Source: Mangifera indica (taxonomy: Eukaryota > Streptophyta > Magnoliopsida > Sapindales > Anacardiaceae). Taken from it: 64,000 nt of DNA. Position 1 is the first letter of the stretch; each line of letters opens with the position of its first letter. Location: assembly GCF_011075055.1 (NCBI RefSeq), contig NW_025401173.1, positions 1 to 64,000 of the forward strand. Direction: 5' to 3'. The translations under genes were made by a program, and so were the position numbers. Positions 24,292 through 35,500 of this stretch are shown piece after piece. Under the pieces are notes generated by a model. It was not told the DNA's origin. It made no database searches and saw only the letters and a list, made by a program, of their open reading frames with translations.

Positions 24292-26672
24292 ATGGATTTT
24301 AATAAATATCCAACTGTCTATCAATGTTTATCAGTGGGTCGAGAAAAGCACACGGTTGTTGCCGATATGGACGGGACTTTGCTAAGAGGACGTAGCTCTT
24401 TCCCTTACTTTGCTCTTGTTGCTTACGAAGTTGGTGGGGTTTTGAGGCTTCTTTTCTTGCTTTTGGCTTCGCCAATCGCTGGTCTTCTATATTATTTTGT
24501 CTCAGAATCAGCGGGGATCCAAGTTCTTATCTTTGCTTCATTTGCTGGAATGAAGGTGAGTGACATTGAGTCAGTGGCTCGTGCGGTACTGCCGAAGTTT
24601 TACTCTGCTGATATCCATCCTGAGTCGTGGCGCGTGTTCTCTTCGTGTGGGAAACGGTGCGTTCTAACGGCGAATCCGAGGATTATGGTGGAAGCATTTC
24701 TGAAAGATTTATTGGGAGTTGACATGGTTGTGGGTACTGAGATTGCAACTTACAAAGGTAGAGCAACTGGGTTTGTTCGTCGTCCTGGGGTGCTTGTGGG
24801 AGATAAAAAGGCTCAAAGTCTTCGGAAGGCGTTTGGAGAGGCTCAACCAGACATTGGCCTTGGCGATAGGCACACTGATATTCCCTTCATGGCTATGTGT
24901 AAGGTTGGTGAATCCAATAACCACACACTTATATATATAAATAAATGATTAGCTGCTATTTTATTACCAATTTAAAATCATATAATCACATAATAATATA
25001 TTATATATGTATATAAAAGTGTGTATATATAATATTACTCTAACGAATATCATATAATTTTTTATCTACCATAATTATGGTTATTATTATATTATGATCC
25101 ATGATATGTTTGTTATAATAAGATATAATAGAAAAATGATATGATTTTAAGGTATGTCAAATTAATATAATATAATACATGTATCTTATAATAAGATACA
25201 TATCTTGGATTCAAACCGAGTTCGAGCTACTCGTCAAATTTGTCAATTAAAAAATTTGGATTCAAAACGACATCGTTTCAATTAATATGTATTAAAACGA
25301 CATCGTTTTAATAACAAAATAGTTAAAAACTCGAGCTCAAACTTATTCAAACAGAATTCGAGCTTATCTTTCACAAACTCTACTACATACAAACCAAGCT
25401 GAGCTCGAGTTTGGCTCAGTTCGAATCTAACTATAATATCATATAATATAATATAATATATATTCATATGAATAATCGATTACCTTTTAAGAAAAACAAC
25501 TACTTAATAAAAATGCATACCATAAATTTTAAATTTTTAAGATTTATTTGTAATATTTTTTATATTATAATAGGATAATAATTGTTTTTTTTGGTTATTT
25601 TATTTTAAACAAATGCACTCTAATATAAAATAAAATACAATATTATTTTATAATATATAAAATTAAGTTTTTAAAATATAATACGATTCAACGATCCCAT
25701 TCGAAATATATGAAGTATTTTTACCGGTAAGCACCATCTAAACCTTAATTACTTCTATTTGAAAACTTGTAGGAAGGCTACATCGTGCCATCCAAACCAG
25801 AAGTAAGGGCGGTGCCAAGCGAGCAGCTGCTGCAACCAATAATCTTCCACGATGGTCGACTAGTCCAAAAGCCAACACCACTCATGGCGCTGTTTATCGT
25901 TCTCTGGATCCCCATCGGCTTCCTCTTAGCCTGCTTACGTATCGCCGCCGGTGCTCTCCTCCCGATGCAGCTGGTATATTACGCTTTCTGGGCACTGGGT
26001 GTTCGTGTCACCGTCAAAGGCACTCCACCTCCTCCAGCCAAAAAATCAACCGGTCAATCGGGTGTCCTCTTCGTATGCTCCCACAGAACATTACTCGACC
26101 CAGTTTTCCTCTCCACAGCTCTCGGCCGTCCCATTCCCGCGGTGACCTACTCAGTCTCGAGACTCTCAGAGTTCATCTCACCCCTCAAAACCGTCAGGCT
26201 GACTCGAGACCGAGCCAATGACGCCTCCATGATAAAGAAGCTACTCGAAGAAGGTGACTTAGCGATATGCCCAGAGGGAACCACCTGTAGGGAGCCATTT
26301 CTCTTGAGGTTTTCAGCATTGTTTGCGGAACTAACAGACCAGCTTGTGCCGGTGGCGATGGTGAACCGGATGAGCATGTTTCACGGAACCGCAGCTCGGG
26401 GCTGGAAAGGGATGGACCCCTTTTACTTCTTCATGAACCCCAGCCCGGCTTATGAAGTAACTTTCTTGAATAAGTTGCCATTGGAGTTAACTTGCAGTTC
26501 AGGGAAGTCTAGCCATGACGTAGCGAATTATATGCAAAGGGTGATTGCTGCAACTCTTTCGTATGAATGCACTAGCTTTACCAGGAAAGACAAGTATAAG
26601 GCTCTGGCTGGGAACGATGGAACTGTTATTGAGAAGCCTTTGATTTCACCCAACAAAGTAATGGGATGCTGA
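24292..26672 (+). CDS. Glycerol-3-phosphate acyltransferase, bifunctional land-plant type (RAM2-like?)
   Basis: Two exons, 24292-24903 and 25773-26672, joined in phase 0 across an 869-base GT-AG intron, give 503 residues. N-terminal HAD-like phosphatase domain (about 20-205): motif DMDGTLL near residue 25 and GLGDRHTD near 192 keep their aspartates. Membrane segments at about 44-70 and again just after the intron (about 238-270). Acyltransferase domain (about 290-450): SHRTLLDP (block I), [15 protein letters not shown] (II), [11 protein letters not shown] (III), LVPVAM (IV). Family: ER enzymes moving acyl groups from acyl-CoA to glycerol-3-phosphate. Those with an intact phosphatase domain release sn-2 monoacylglycerol for cutin or, in RAM2, for feeding arbuscular mycorrhizal fungi. 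Intact aspartates argue against GPAT5/7. From memory it looks closer to RAM2 than to GPAT4/6/8; a tree is needed. The first ATG is in CCATGG context. Confidence 0.92.
24955..25045. repeat. Partial family A MITE in the GPAT intron
   Basis: AAAATCATATAATCACATAA, TATATATGTATATAAAAGTG and TATATAATATTACTCT match the right half of family A (compare 53110-53170). Only one arm is present. Confidence 0.45.
25203..25438. repeat. Family D element in the GPAT intron
   Basis: Ends are TTGGATTCAAACCGAGTTCG and, in reverse complement, TTAGATTCGAACTGAGCC. The centre has two copies of a near-palindrome AAAACGACATCGTTTT at about 25264-25279 and 25293-25309. GAGCTCGAG words fill the arms. It lies wholly within the single intron, so the gene has tolerated it. 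Confidence 0.6.
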
Positions 26673-27905
26673 TTTTTGGGTTTTTATGCATAAATGGAAC
26701 TGTATTATTAATAAAGGGGATTAATTACCAGAAGATGTAAAATTTGGAAAGACGAGAATTTGAGGGAGTTAATATTGTTCATAATAAAATTTAATTGCGA
26801 TTATTGGAGAAAATGATCCTGTTCTAGGGTAAACAATTTGAGTTCTTTCTCATTTGTATATGTATAATGCTTCATTTTAAAGAGGAATTTAAATGGTATT
26901 TGTGAGATAGTAAGTAATACTATGTGGCTAATGCCATTTTTAGAATCAGATTATCTCTGTTACCTATATGCATTACTGGGAAAAAACAGAAGCTCTAAAA
27001 CAAGTGCCATTACATTTGGAATATCGAAAAGTTTTTATATTTAACTGGGCTAACTTATTTAGTACCAATGTTACTGTTATACTGACAACAATTTTTCGAT
27101 AATTAGATAGATATTTTTTAAATTTTTATTGAACACACAGCGGTGAGCATGCAGACAACTCATGCCCCGTGTATATGGATGACTCACGCTGGTAAGATAC
27201 CAATAAGCGAGGCATCCCCAAGTTTGTGGATGTGACCTGTGGTCTATGTGCAACGAGTAAGGTATTCCCATCTTTAGTAAAGAGAAAACATAGCCGCTTA
27301 GATGTGCCTACGTGTCCCCTTTGAGTAAGATGCATGACCTGTCACCAGTTTACTTACTGAGGAAGAATTGCCACCGTAATGATTCTGTGATCCGAATCAC
27401 CAAAAATACAGAATCTCAACATTATTTCTTAAATCCAAACAATAACATCCAGAGGAAATTGTTTGAAAATTTAAAGACCAGAAGAGAATGATAAGACAAG
27501 AGAGATAACAATTGATAGTTAGAGATAAAGAATCATTGTCTATGAAAAAAAGAAAAACCTAAGGTATAATGATTATTTTTTAAATTTTAGATTAAAAAAA
27601 TTATAAATTTTTAAATTTAAAAAAGAAAATATGATAAAATTTTAATTTTTAAAATTTTTTTAATAAATAATAGTTTCACCTTTAATTTTAACTATAATTT
27701 TTATAAAAAAAAAAAAGATTTTTATTGTGTTTTTAAAATTAAGGTAGTAAAACTGAAATGGAAACAAGTCTTTTGGCCTTTCCTTTAATCCTGATGGAAC
27801 ATGTGTCGTTCCTATCGGCAAAGGTGTTGAGTCCCATGTGCTTCAATAGTTGCATATTTGTTCTCTTCTCCTTGATCTATAAAAGGACGGTCACTTTGTA
27901 AGTTT
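26673..27905. other. GPAT 3' UTR and intergenic
   Basis: The first 200 bases are probably 3' UTR, with ATTAATAAAG near 26706 as a possible polyadenylation region. A degraded family B element spans about 27550-27787 (right end AAGTCTTTTGGCC). Small ORFs at 27077-27335 on the minus strand have no family resemblance. Confidence 0.5.
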
Positions 27906-27943
27906 TGGGGGTGGGGGTTGGGGGTGGGGGTGGGGGTTGGGGT
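27906..27943 (+). other. G-tract array, probable G-quadruplex motif
   Basis: Six runs of four to five G separated by single T or TT (GGGGG-T-GGGGG-TT-GGGGG-T-GGGGG-T-GGGGG-TT-GGGG). This far exceeds the usual four-run rule for intramolecular G-quadruplexes. It lies about 430 bases before the EXO84 pseudogene in otherwise AT-rich DNA. The minus-strand reading (PTPTPTPNP) is a chance product of the repeat. Confidence 0.8.
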
Positions 27944-28368
27944 GTGTGGTGGACTTTTTTTCTTCTTTTCGGTCCAAACATGCAAGGGAACATCTTTGGA
28001 GCAAGCCAACCATCTTTGGATCTTTTTCTCTGGCGCTCCTTTTGGCAGTCTTTTATATAATTTTCAAAACAAAATCAACATTTGGAATTCTCTCCAAAAT
28101 TCTTCTAAATATTCTCTTTATAAAAACACCCCTTGTAATTATTTCCAATAAACACATTATAAACAAAAAACTATTATCATTACAGTAAAAATAAGTATTG
28201 TCCAGACTATCTAACCACTTAAAAAACCTTTTTTTTGCATTATTTGTTTGATTGTTTTGTGTTTTACACAGACACAGATGGTCTCCATCGCAATCTTATC
28301 ACATTTAGTCACACTTAACATTATCGGGTTGGTGCAAATTCATACATCAACAATTACTAAATCCATTA

Positions 28369-28785
28369 AGGAACTATTTTCCAAATTGAGTAGGATGGCA
28401 AACATTGCAACTGAGATGTCTGTGGGCAGAGAAGGGGTTGCAACTATTCTTTTCAACGAGATTAACAGAAACAGTGGTACCACTGTTTCTTTCTAATGAC
28501 TAAAACTTCTGGGCTGAGATAAAGGAAGGGCCAAGGCCTCTGGGTCCTTATGGACTACAGCAGGTACACAGGGAAACACATATTTCGGCTCATCAACTGG
28601 CTTATTGTAGGTATTTAAAGTTTGGAATAACTGTTTGCCTTCCATGCAATTTTATCTGGATATGCAGTTTGAGATGCTTTTTGCATCCCTAGCCAAGGCC
28701 ACTTACATCAAGTTATAATTAAAACCATTATAGCTAGAGCCATTGATGCTGTAGTTGCCATTGGATAAGATCTCTACTGGTAATT
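28369..28785 (+). pseudogene. EXO84-type exocyst subunit, fragmentary pseudogene
   Basis: EXO84 is a subunit of the exocyst, which tethers secretory vesicles to the plasma membrane. Readable homology begins at 28369 (ELFSKLSRMANIATEM, like the ELFSKLSRMA...A motif of plant EXO84B/C), then VGREGVATIL. A frame change follows, then LTETVVPLFLSND, a TAA stop at 28502-28504 where the family has glutamine, and NFWAEIKEGPRPLGPYGLQQ up to 28563. A donor-like GTACAC and an acceptor-like GCAG bracket 28564-28667, an intron in the expected place. Exon 2 starts FEMLFAS, then changes frame to VIIKTIIARAIDAVVAIG and meets another stop near 28760. The retained intron means this came by DNA duplication, not retrotransposition. 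No upstream domains are present. Residue comparisons are from memory. Confidence 0.75.
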
Positions 28786-30056
28786 CATGCTTAGCAGAAA
28801 GACTGAGAGCATCATTTGCTCTGTTTGCTTATGAATTAGAGTTGCAACAGAGCAAATGATGCGATGCCATGCCAAGAACTCAACATAAATTTAGTTTTAC
28901 TTAAAGTGCTACCAGCACTAAAAATCAGCTCAATTAGATATCTAGCAAACTTTTCTCATGCGGATTCAACAAACACATGCTTCACATCTTCAAATAGATT
29001 CCAAAGCCTGGAGGTAATTTGTTGCATTGCAGAAATCGTTGATGATTCTATATTGTTTGACAGGTCTACCAATAAGACCTATTTATTTAGATGATAGCAG
29101 AATACTAGTTCAAAGACTGAAATATGGACATAAATACATTGGTTAGAGTGCTTGGAGGGGCATCAAAATTGACCATTGAATCTTAATCTTTAAATTTTTT
29201 TCTCTTCTGTTTAATGTTTATTAGAATAATACTTACAAACTACCCGATTATATGGATCAGAGGTCTCTTCCTCTGTTCAAATTTTTGTCCAAACTCCCCA
29301 CGGAAATCAAGAACTTTGTTCTTTTCTTTTTTAACAATGCTGACGACTATAAGAACCTTCTTGAAGTTCCTAAAATATACATACATGTCAGTTCCTGGGG
29401 TGAATAAACATGGTGGAAATCCATTTTTTAAGCTCTAGGACCACCAGGAATCTAAGAAGATGAAAGTTTCCTTGAAAGAACAAAAGAGTATCAACTCATG
29501 TGCATCTAAATTGTCAAACTCGATGGACTGAAGGCAGGCAGTGGATTAGATATTTCGGAGACCCTAGAAAATGTTAGAAAATTTGAACTCTTACTCTCTA
29601 CTTAGAATCCCTCTCCTTTGACACTTAAATTACCCATACAGACTACTTGGGCTTGCTTGTAATTCAGTTGAATAATAGCAACTTCTTAGGGAAAATGTTT
29701 TGGACCTTTTGAACATCATGAAAAGAAATGAGGATTACTTTAATCATTATGAAACTTGGGTGAAGAAATTTCTTCATTTTTACGAATTAACTTAATGGGC
29801 AAAACTGTGATCTCCATTGACTCCTTTAACCAGAAGCATGGACATCATGATTCAGACATATTAATGCAAAAGAGAAAAGAGAAGTTAAAAAAAAAAAGAA
29901 AGAAAGAAAGAAAAAGCAGACAGCAATATATCTTTGACATCTCTGAGTTGTTCCCTTTATTTCAGTCCTTAACATGCGCAATTAATTTCAAATCCAAATA
30001 TCAGAAAATTGTACCAGTGAGAGTAGGCAAGAATCTCATTCAGCAATTCGGAGAAA
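28786..30056. other. Intergenic and LRR gene upstream region
   Basis: May contain more decayed sequence from the EXO84 duplication (28800-29100), but no further motif could be aligned. A purine run of AAAG repeats lies at about 29888-29914. Short ORFs at 28864-29094 and 29214-29438 are not recognisable. Confidence 0.4.
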
Positions 30057-32021
30057 ATGGGTTATCAGTTGCTCTTAATAGTTGCAGTGTTCACTGTCAT
30101 AGCAGCTGGAGAGGGAAACATCAATGGAGGTGATGTATGCAACTCCAATGATCTGAAAGGGCTAACCAGCTTCAAGGTTGGAATTCAAATTGACACATCC
30201 GAGCGTTTAGCCAAGTGGGTTGGGCAAAGTTGTTGCAGCTGGGAAGGCATTTCTTGTGATAATATGACTGGTAGAGTGACTGAAATTCATCTTCCAGGAT
30301 TCATCTCCACGGATGATTTTGTCTTTCAGTCGCGGATGGAAGGCTCGCTGTCTCCTTCATTAACACTTCTCACCTCTCTTGAAGTCCTTGATCTTGGAGG
30401 ACTCATCGGTCTTGCCGGAACAATCCCAACATCTATTGGTTTTCGCCTTCGAAAACTCCGGAAACTCCATCTCTATGGCAACAAGTTAAGTGGCCCAGTC
30501 CCCGAAAACATTGGGAATCTTTCGAAACTTGAAGAACTTCACTTACACGAAAATGGATTATCTGGAGCCATTCCTTCAAGTCTGGGCAATCTACAAAATC
30601 TAAATGAGCTGTTTCTGTATTCAAATCAATTCACTGGTAAGATACCGGATTCATTCGTTAACTTGACGAATCTGGTACGTTTGGATCTTCATAGCAATAA
30701 TTTCTATGACCACATACCAGAAAAGATTGGTGAATTACAGATGTTGGAAGAACTTGATTTCTCAAGCAATCTCTTAGGAGGAAAAATTCCAACTTCAGTG
30801 AATAATCTATCTGTTATTTCAGTCCTCTACTTGGATGATAACTATCTTGAAGGGGCAATTCCATTTCCATCTAGCCATGGCCTAATGCGTTCCCTCAGCT
30901 TCTTAAGACTGAATAATAACAACCTTACAGGACGGATACCACCGAATTTCGGGTCTCTTGTATCCCTCCAGAGAGTCTCCCTGGAGAATAACAAGCTTCA
31001 GGGAGCGATTCCAGCTAGTTTGGGTTACCTACAAGATTTGACAGAGTTATATCTTTATGGAAACCAGCTTTCTGGCCACATACCAAAATCAATTGGTCAA
31101 CTCTCTAGACTCTTGATCTTTAGTATTTCTCATAACTTGATTAATAGGCCACTGCCTAGCAAGATGTCTTCCCTGCAAAATCTTCAAACAATTGATCTAT
31201 CGTTTAACCCTTTAAACCTCTCTTCAATCCCAAGATGGTTAGCAGAATTGCCATCTCTTTCCCGAATACTCTTGGCAGGAGTTGGAATCGAGGGAAAAAT
31301 TCCAGAGTTCTTAAGAAATACTGCAAGTCCAATACAGGAACTGGATTTATCAGCTAACCATCTGACGGGAAGCATACCGGCATGGCTTGGAAGCCTCACT
31401 CAGCTCTACTCTGTGAATCTCTCATGGAATTCACTTGTTTCAGAGATCCCCAATACAATTACTAACTTACAGGACTTGGGTGTACTTGATCTCCACTCGA
31501 ATAAGCTAACCGGTCCAATAAGTCAGGTTTTTGAGATAGGGCAAAGGTTTTCTGGTGGTTCACTGACATACATAGATCTCTCAGACAACAGCTTTTCAAG
31601 TGGAATAGAGATGATGGGTGAAGGACAAATTGGGATTCAGTTTCTCAACTTATCACATAATTTTCTCAAAGGGCGGTTACCCATTTCCATAGGGAGATTG
31701 AGATCACTGAGAGATCTAGATTTGAGCCACAATAAATTAGGTTTTGAGTTGCCCAACACTCTTGCAAATGAAAGCTTATTAGAGACACTGAAGCTGCAGA
31801 AAAACCAGTTTAGTGGAAAAATACCGCGCGAATTTTTGAATTTGAGAAAGTTGAAGGAATTGGATTTATCAGACAATCTTTTGGTGGGGGAAATTCCTGC
31901 AGGCACTCCACTGAGTAACTTTCCTGAAAGCTCCTACTCTGGCAACAGAGGTTTATGCGGCAGGCCCCTTTCTCCCTGTAAAGCTAAAGCTTTAGTAAAA
32001 TCCGTTGTCCCCACAAATTGA
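30057..32021 (+). CDS. Secreted leucine-rich repeat protein, single exon
   Basis: One uninterrupted frame of 654 residues. Signal peptide about 1-18 (LLLIVAVFTVIAA). Plant LRRNT cap about 27-75 with the paired cysteine motif QSCCSWEGISCD. About 20-22 LRRs of the 24-residue extracellular plant type follow (repeating LxxLxLxxNxLxGxIPxxLG), with a C-terminal cap containing GNRGLCGRPLSPC. There is no membrane helix and no kinase; the tail after the cap is about 16 residues. This matches a small plant group related to DRT100 and the Arabidopsis At5g23400-type protein (from memory), thought to be apoplastic. Databases often mislabel such proteins as FLS2-like. Ligand and partners are not evident. 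The ATG follows an in-frame region without coding sense. The next gene is convergent 550 bases on. Confidence 0.9.
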   Translation: MGYQLLLIVAVFTVIAAGEGNINGGDVCNSNDLKGLTSFKVGIQIDTSERLAKWVGQSCCSWEGISCDNMTGRVTEIHLPGFISTDDFVFQSRMEGSLSPSLTLLTSLEVLDLGGLIGLAGTIPTSIGFRLRKLRKLHLYGNKLSGPVPENIGNLSKLEELHLHENGLSGAIPSSLGNLQNLNELFLYSNQFTGKIPDSFVNLTNLVRLDLHSNNFYDHIPEKIGELQMLEELDFSSNLLGGKIPTSVNNLSVISVLYLDDNYLEGAIPFPSSHGLMRSLSFLRLNNNNLTGRIPPNFGSLVSLQRVSLENNKLQGAIPASLGYLQDLTELYLYGNQLSGHIPKSIGQLSRLLIFSISHNLINRPLPSKMSSLQNLQTIDLSFNPLNLSSIPRWLAELPSLSRILLAGVGIEGKIPEFLRNTASPIQELDLSANHLTGSIPAWLGSLTQLYSVNLSWNSLVSEIPNTITNLQDLGVLDLHSNKLTGPISQVFEIGQRFSGGSLTYIDLSDNSFSSGIEMMGEGQIGIQFLNLSHNFLKGRLPISIGRLRSLRDLDLSHNKLGFELPNTLANESLLETLKLQKNQFSGKIPREFLNLRKLKELDLSDNLLVGEIPAGTPLSNFPESSYSGNRGLCGRPLSPCKAKALVKSVVPTN

Positions 32022-32571
32022 TGTATTACCTTCTCAAGTTATAGCCTTTATCTTAGGACGACCTGTTCTTCATTCTTCTTCATATCCTGATATCACAACT
32101 GTATTACATGTAACCGTTTTGCAAATCATTTGATCCGACCAATCTTCTTAGTATACTAATTGTGTACAAACAAGCAACTCAAAAGATGTTAATCATGCAT
32201 CACTTGATTTTTTCACTAGCACGAACGTGGAAATTAGTATTCGATTACAGAGGGAGATACTACGTGAAGGACTATGTGATACGCTGCGATTGGGTTCTCT
32301 CTTTGAACATACATTCTGTTAGACATTCCTTTTACGTGCCTGTTTCTGGGTTATAAGCCGATACTTATCAATTTACTGTAAAAATATTATCAGGCAAAAA
32401 ACCTGACTTCAGTACTTCAGTGCGTGCAAGACTGGCGTGCAGTTCCCACTGACCCCCTCTGATTATTGGATTGAAAAATTTTTCCAGTACCAAACAAAAT
32501 GCAAAAGAAATATCTGTGGAAATTAATTTTTCATTGAATGCTGTTTTCATCCTTGCATTGTTTTCGCAAAC
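32022..32571. other. Gap between convergent genes (3' UTRs)
   Basis: Holds the 3' ends of the LRR gene (+) and the CW14-like gene (-). Small ORFs in both directions here have no family content. Confidence 0.6.
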
Positions 32572-35500
32572 TTATAATCGGAGGGCCTCTTCACCGTGCC
32601 CCAGTTGTTGATAATTAATGTAGTCAATACCATTTAACCGTATACAACACAAGATCTGCTCTGGCAACTCTTCAACTTTGTTCCCCTGGTTTAAGATTCA
32701 GATATCAGTACAACAAGAAGAAAAAGAAAATTTAAAGCTAGCAAATAAAAGTAATATTAGTTTTATGAGCCAAAAATCTATTTATCTTGCTTTTGACAAA
32801 AATAAAATGTCATGCCTGAATTGTGAGGCCAACATCCAGGACGCACAGCTTCAGTCTGTCCAAAAATGCTTCAAAACCTTTCCTAGAAATGTAACTAAAT
32901 CTGTGCATATCTATATCAATCTCGAAGTAATTTTCTCCCTGTAAAAAATTAATAGTGAGTAGTCTAGTAAGTAGTGACCCCATAGACTAAAAGAAAAGGA
33001 CTATGAAGGAGATTATAGAAAAACTATGTCAGTACATCTTTTATTCATCCCTCACAAAAAAAATTATGCTGCTAGGACTTGATGCATTATTGCAAATCAT
33101 CCAAAAGGTTCATTTGCTCTGGTTAAGTCAAACTCATCCATTTAGTAGCTGAATAGGTATTTGCTGGCAAGCAACAACTTGTTGCCAAAAAAACAGATAA
33201 GAATCATCAATAATTTAGGTACGCATCATTAAAGCAATTCAAACTTCAGAAGAAATGATGTTTTTTTAAAACAAGGCACCCAACCCAAACCAAAAATTAA
33301 ATGACACCTGTCTAAAGTTGGTATGAGAAGGATTACATCACTAAACCTTTTGCCCCATCACAAGAGATCTAACCAACTAGACTAAATACTGATGCATTTG
33401 ACTCATTTTAAAAAGGAGTTCATAAAGTTATCTCCTTGTTCGATATAAACACAAGTCTTGCTAACAATAAAATAGAAACAAATACATGATGATTCACTCT
33501 AAACCAATAAATATGAGTTAGATATGAACTTACAGAGAAAAACTCATGTTGTGGGCGTGAAAGAACAGGCTTTTCATTATAAGCCTGCATAAGTTTTCTC
33601 TCAGCTGCACTCAAATGAAGATCTTCCACATTCACAACACGGCCCAATATTTTCAACCTTTCACGGAAAGGTACTATTGTATCTACAGGAAAGCCTTTGA
33701 CCTTTTCAACCTCATCATCAATTAACCTCTGTTTCACAAATGGCTTCTATATCAGCTAAACTGAGATGTGTAACTACAGAAGGATCTTATATGTTTGACA
33801 TCAGAAAAATCAAGGTCCACTTTCAGGTTGGAAAAATGGAAAAAAAAAAAAAATGTAATGATGCAAGAACTGTAAGCCCATGGCATGACAGTCGAGAAGT
33901 ATACCGAAAACAACAGTGTATCACAGTGAATATTCTAATGCATGATTAACCTGATCAGTAACTCAGGAATATCATTGTTGAAGTTTGATATCTATAGGCA
34001 ATAACAGAATGGTATTGAGATTTATTAGAGACTGCAACTTACTCTGAGATTTTCTTGGAAATGTGGTGAAAGTTCTTTGGCATAACTATCAGAAAGCTTA
34101 AAATACAAAACAAAACTCATTCCTTCACCATCAATTTCATTTTGAAAGATTGCGGCAGGATATAACGGAACCTGCAGAGCCCATAAAAAGTCAGTATCAA
34201 ACATGATAATTTAAACAAGACATTCTTGAATTAAATTAATAAAAAAAAGTCATTTAGTTATTAAAAGCATGTCTAAGTAGAAATAGATACCTGGACATTT
34301 ACAACAAGGATAGGTGGAAGCTTCCCTTTCAAACTAACTGCAGGAAGTTTCACAAAACGAGCTATATGATCTATTTTTCGCTGAGCTAAGAATACATCAA
34401 CACCAAATGGATAATATGCGGCGTGGTTATGAGCAAAATCCTTCTTCTTGTCCCTATCATATAAAAAGTTTATTGCCAACTGAAGTTAGAAAAAACAGGT
34501 ATTGCAAAACAAGAGAACACTGGCTAGGTGAAGTCCCACATTAGAAGTCTGAAACTTTCAATAAATATAATGCTCACTATTGTTAAATAGAAGCATTACT
34601 TTGAAATAGCAAACAAATTCAGGCACACATTCTCACACCAAATAAAAAAATTTCTTGCAGACTAACCTGAAGTAATTCTCAGCTCGAACTTTAAAAGAAT
34701 TTGGCTCAATCTGTGACCAACTATCAAGCATCTTCTTCTCTACAGGGCAGAAAGGTACTTGAGAACCTGCTACCGGCCTTGACAGAAGCCTCTTTGAAGA
34801 AACTGAAATACAATTGTGAAAGACAAAACAAACTACTAATAATGATAATTAATAATAATAATAAATAACCTAATTAAAATTTCTATTTGAGTTCAGATGT
34901 ATAAACACCAAGAACTACAACCAATTAAATTAACTATTGCAAACTCAAAAATGTATTCAGACGATAAGCTTCAATAAAAGTGGTATGAAACACTCACATA
35001 GAGTAGCATTAGCATGTGCATCCTTCCATTTAAAGGAAAGCTTTGAAGCAGCCTTTTTCCATGGCCTTGGTGGACTAGAGCTTAGTGATCTTCTCTTTTC
35101 AACTGAGGGAACAGTAGAAGCAAGACAAGGCAAACAGTTGCTAGGAAGAATCCCACAATTATCCAACAGTCCATCATCCTTGCCAGAAGCCTCATCCACA
35201 CAGGGTGTGATCTCATCAAGGAACACAGGTTGATTTCCTTCGTTAGAAAGCCCATCTGATTTTGATTGGGGATCAACATTACCAGAGCTTGGGACCTGAA
35301 TATTTGAATTTTTGCCAACCTCACTGACAGAATTGCGAGCAGAATTTCCCGCTGATGAGTCCTCTGGTCTCAGCAACTGGTCAGCTCGATAATTAGCATC
35401 TCTAGGAGAAGCATTACTTGATCTAGACAATCCTTCAGAACCATTTAGAGATAACACATCTGCATCTCAAAGGTAGACACACTAACTTTAATTATACATG

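Noticed and set aside
27812..28188. Overlapping ORFs across the G-run, including a proline/threonine repeat protein
   Set aside because: Low-complexity translation of the G-tract array, open in several frames at once and without flanking gene structure.
29756..30133. 125-codon ORF overlapping the LRR start in another frame
   Set aside because: Lysine-rich text from the AAAG repeat, replaced by the LRR frame with its signal peptide at 30057.
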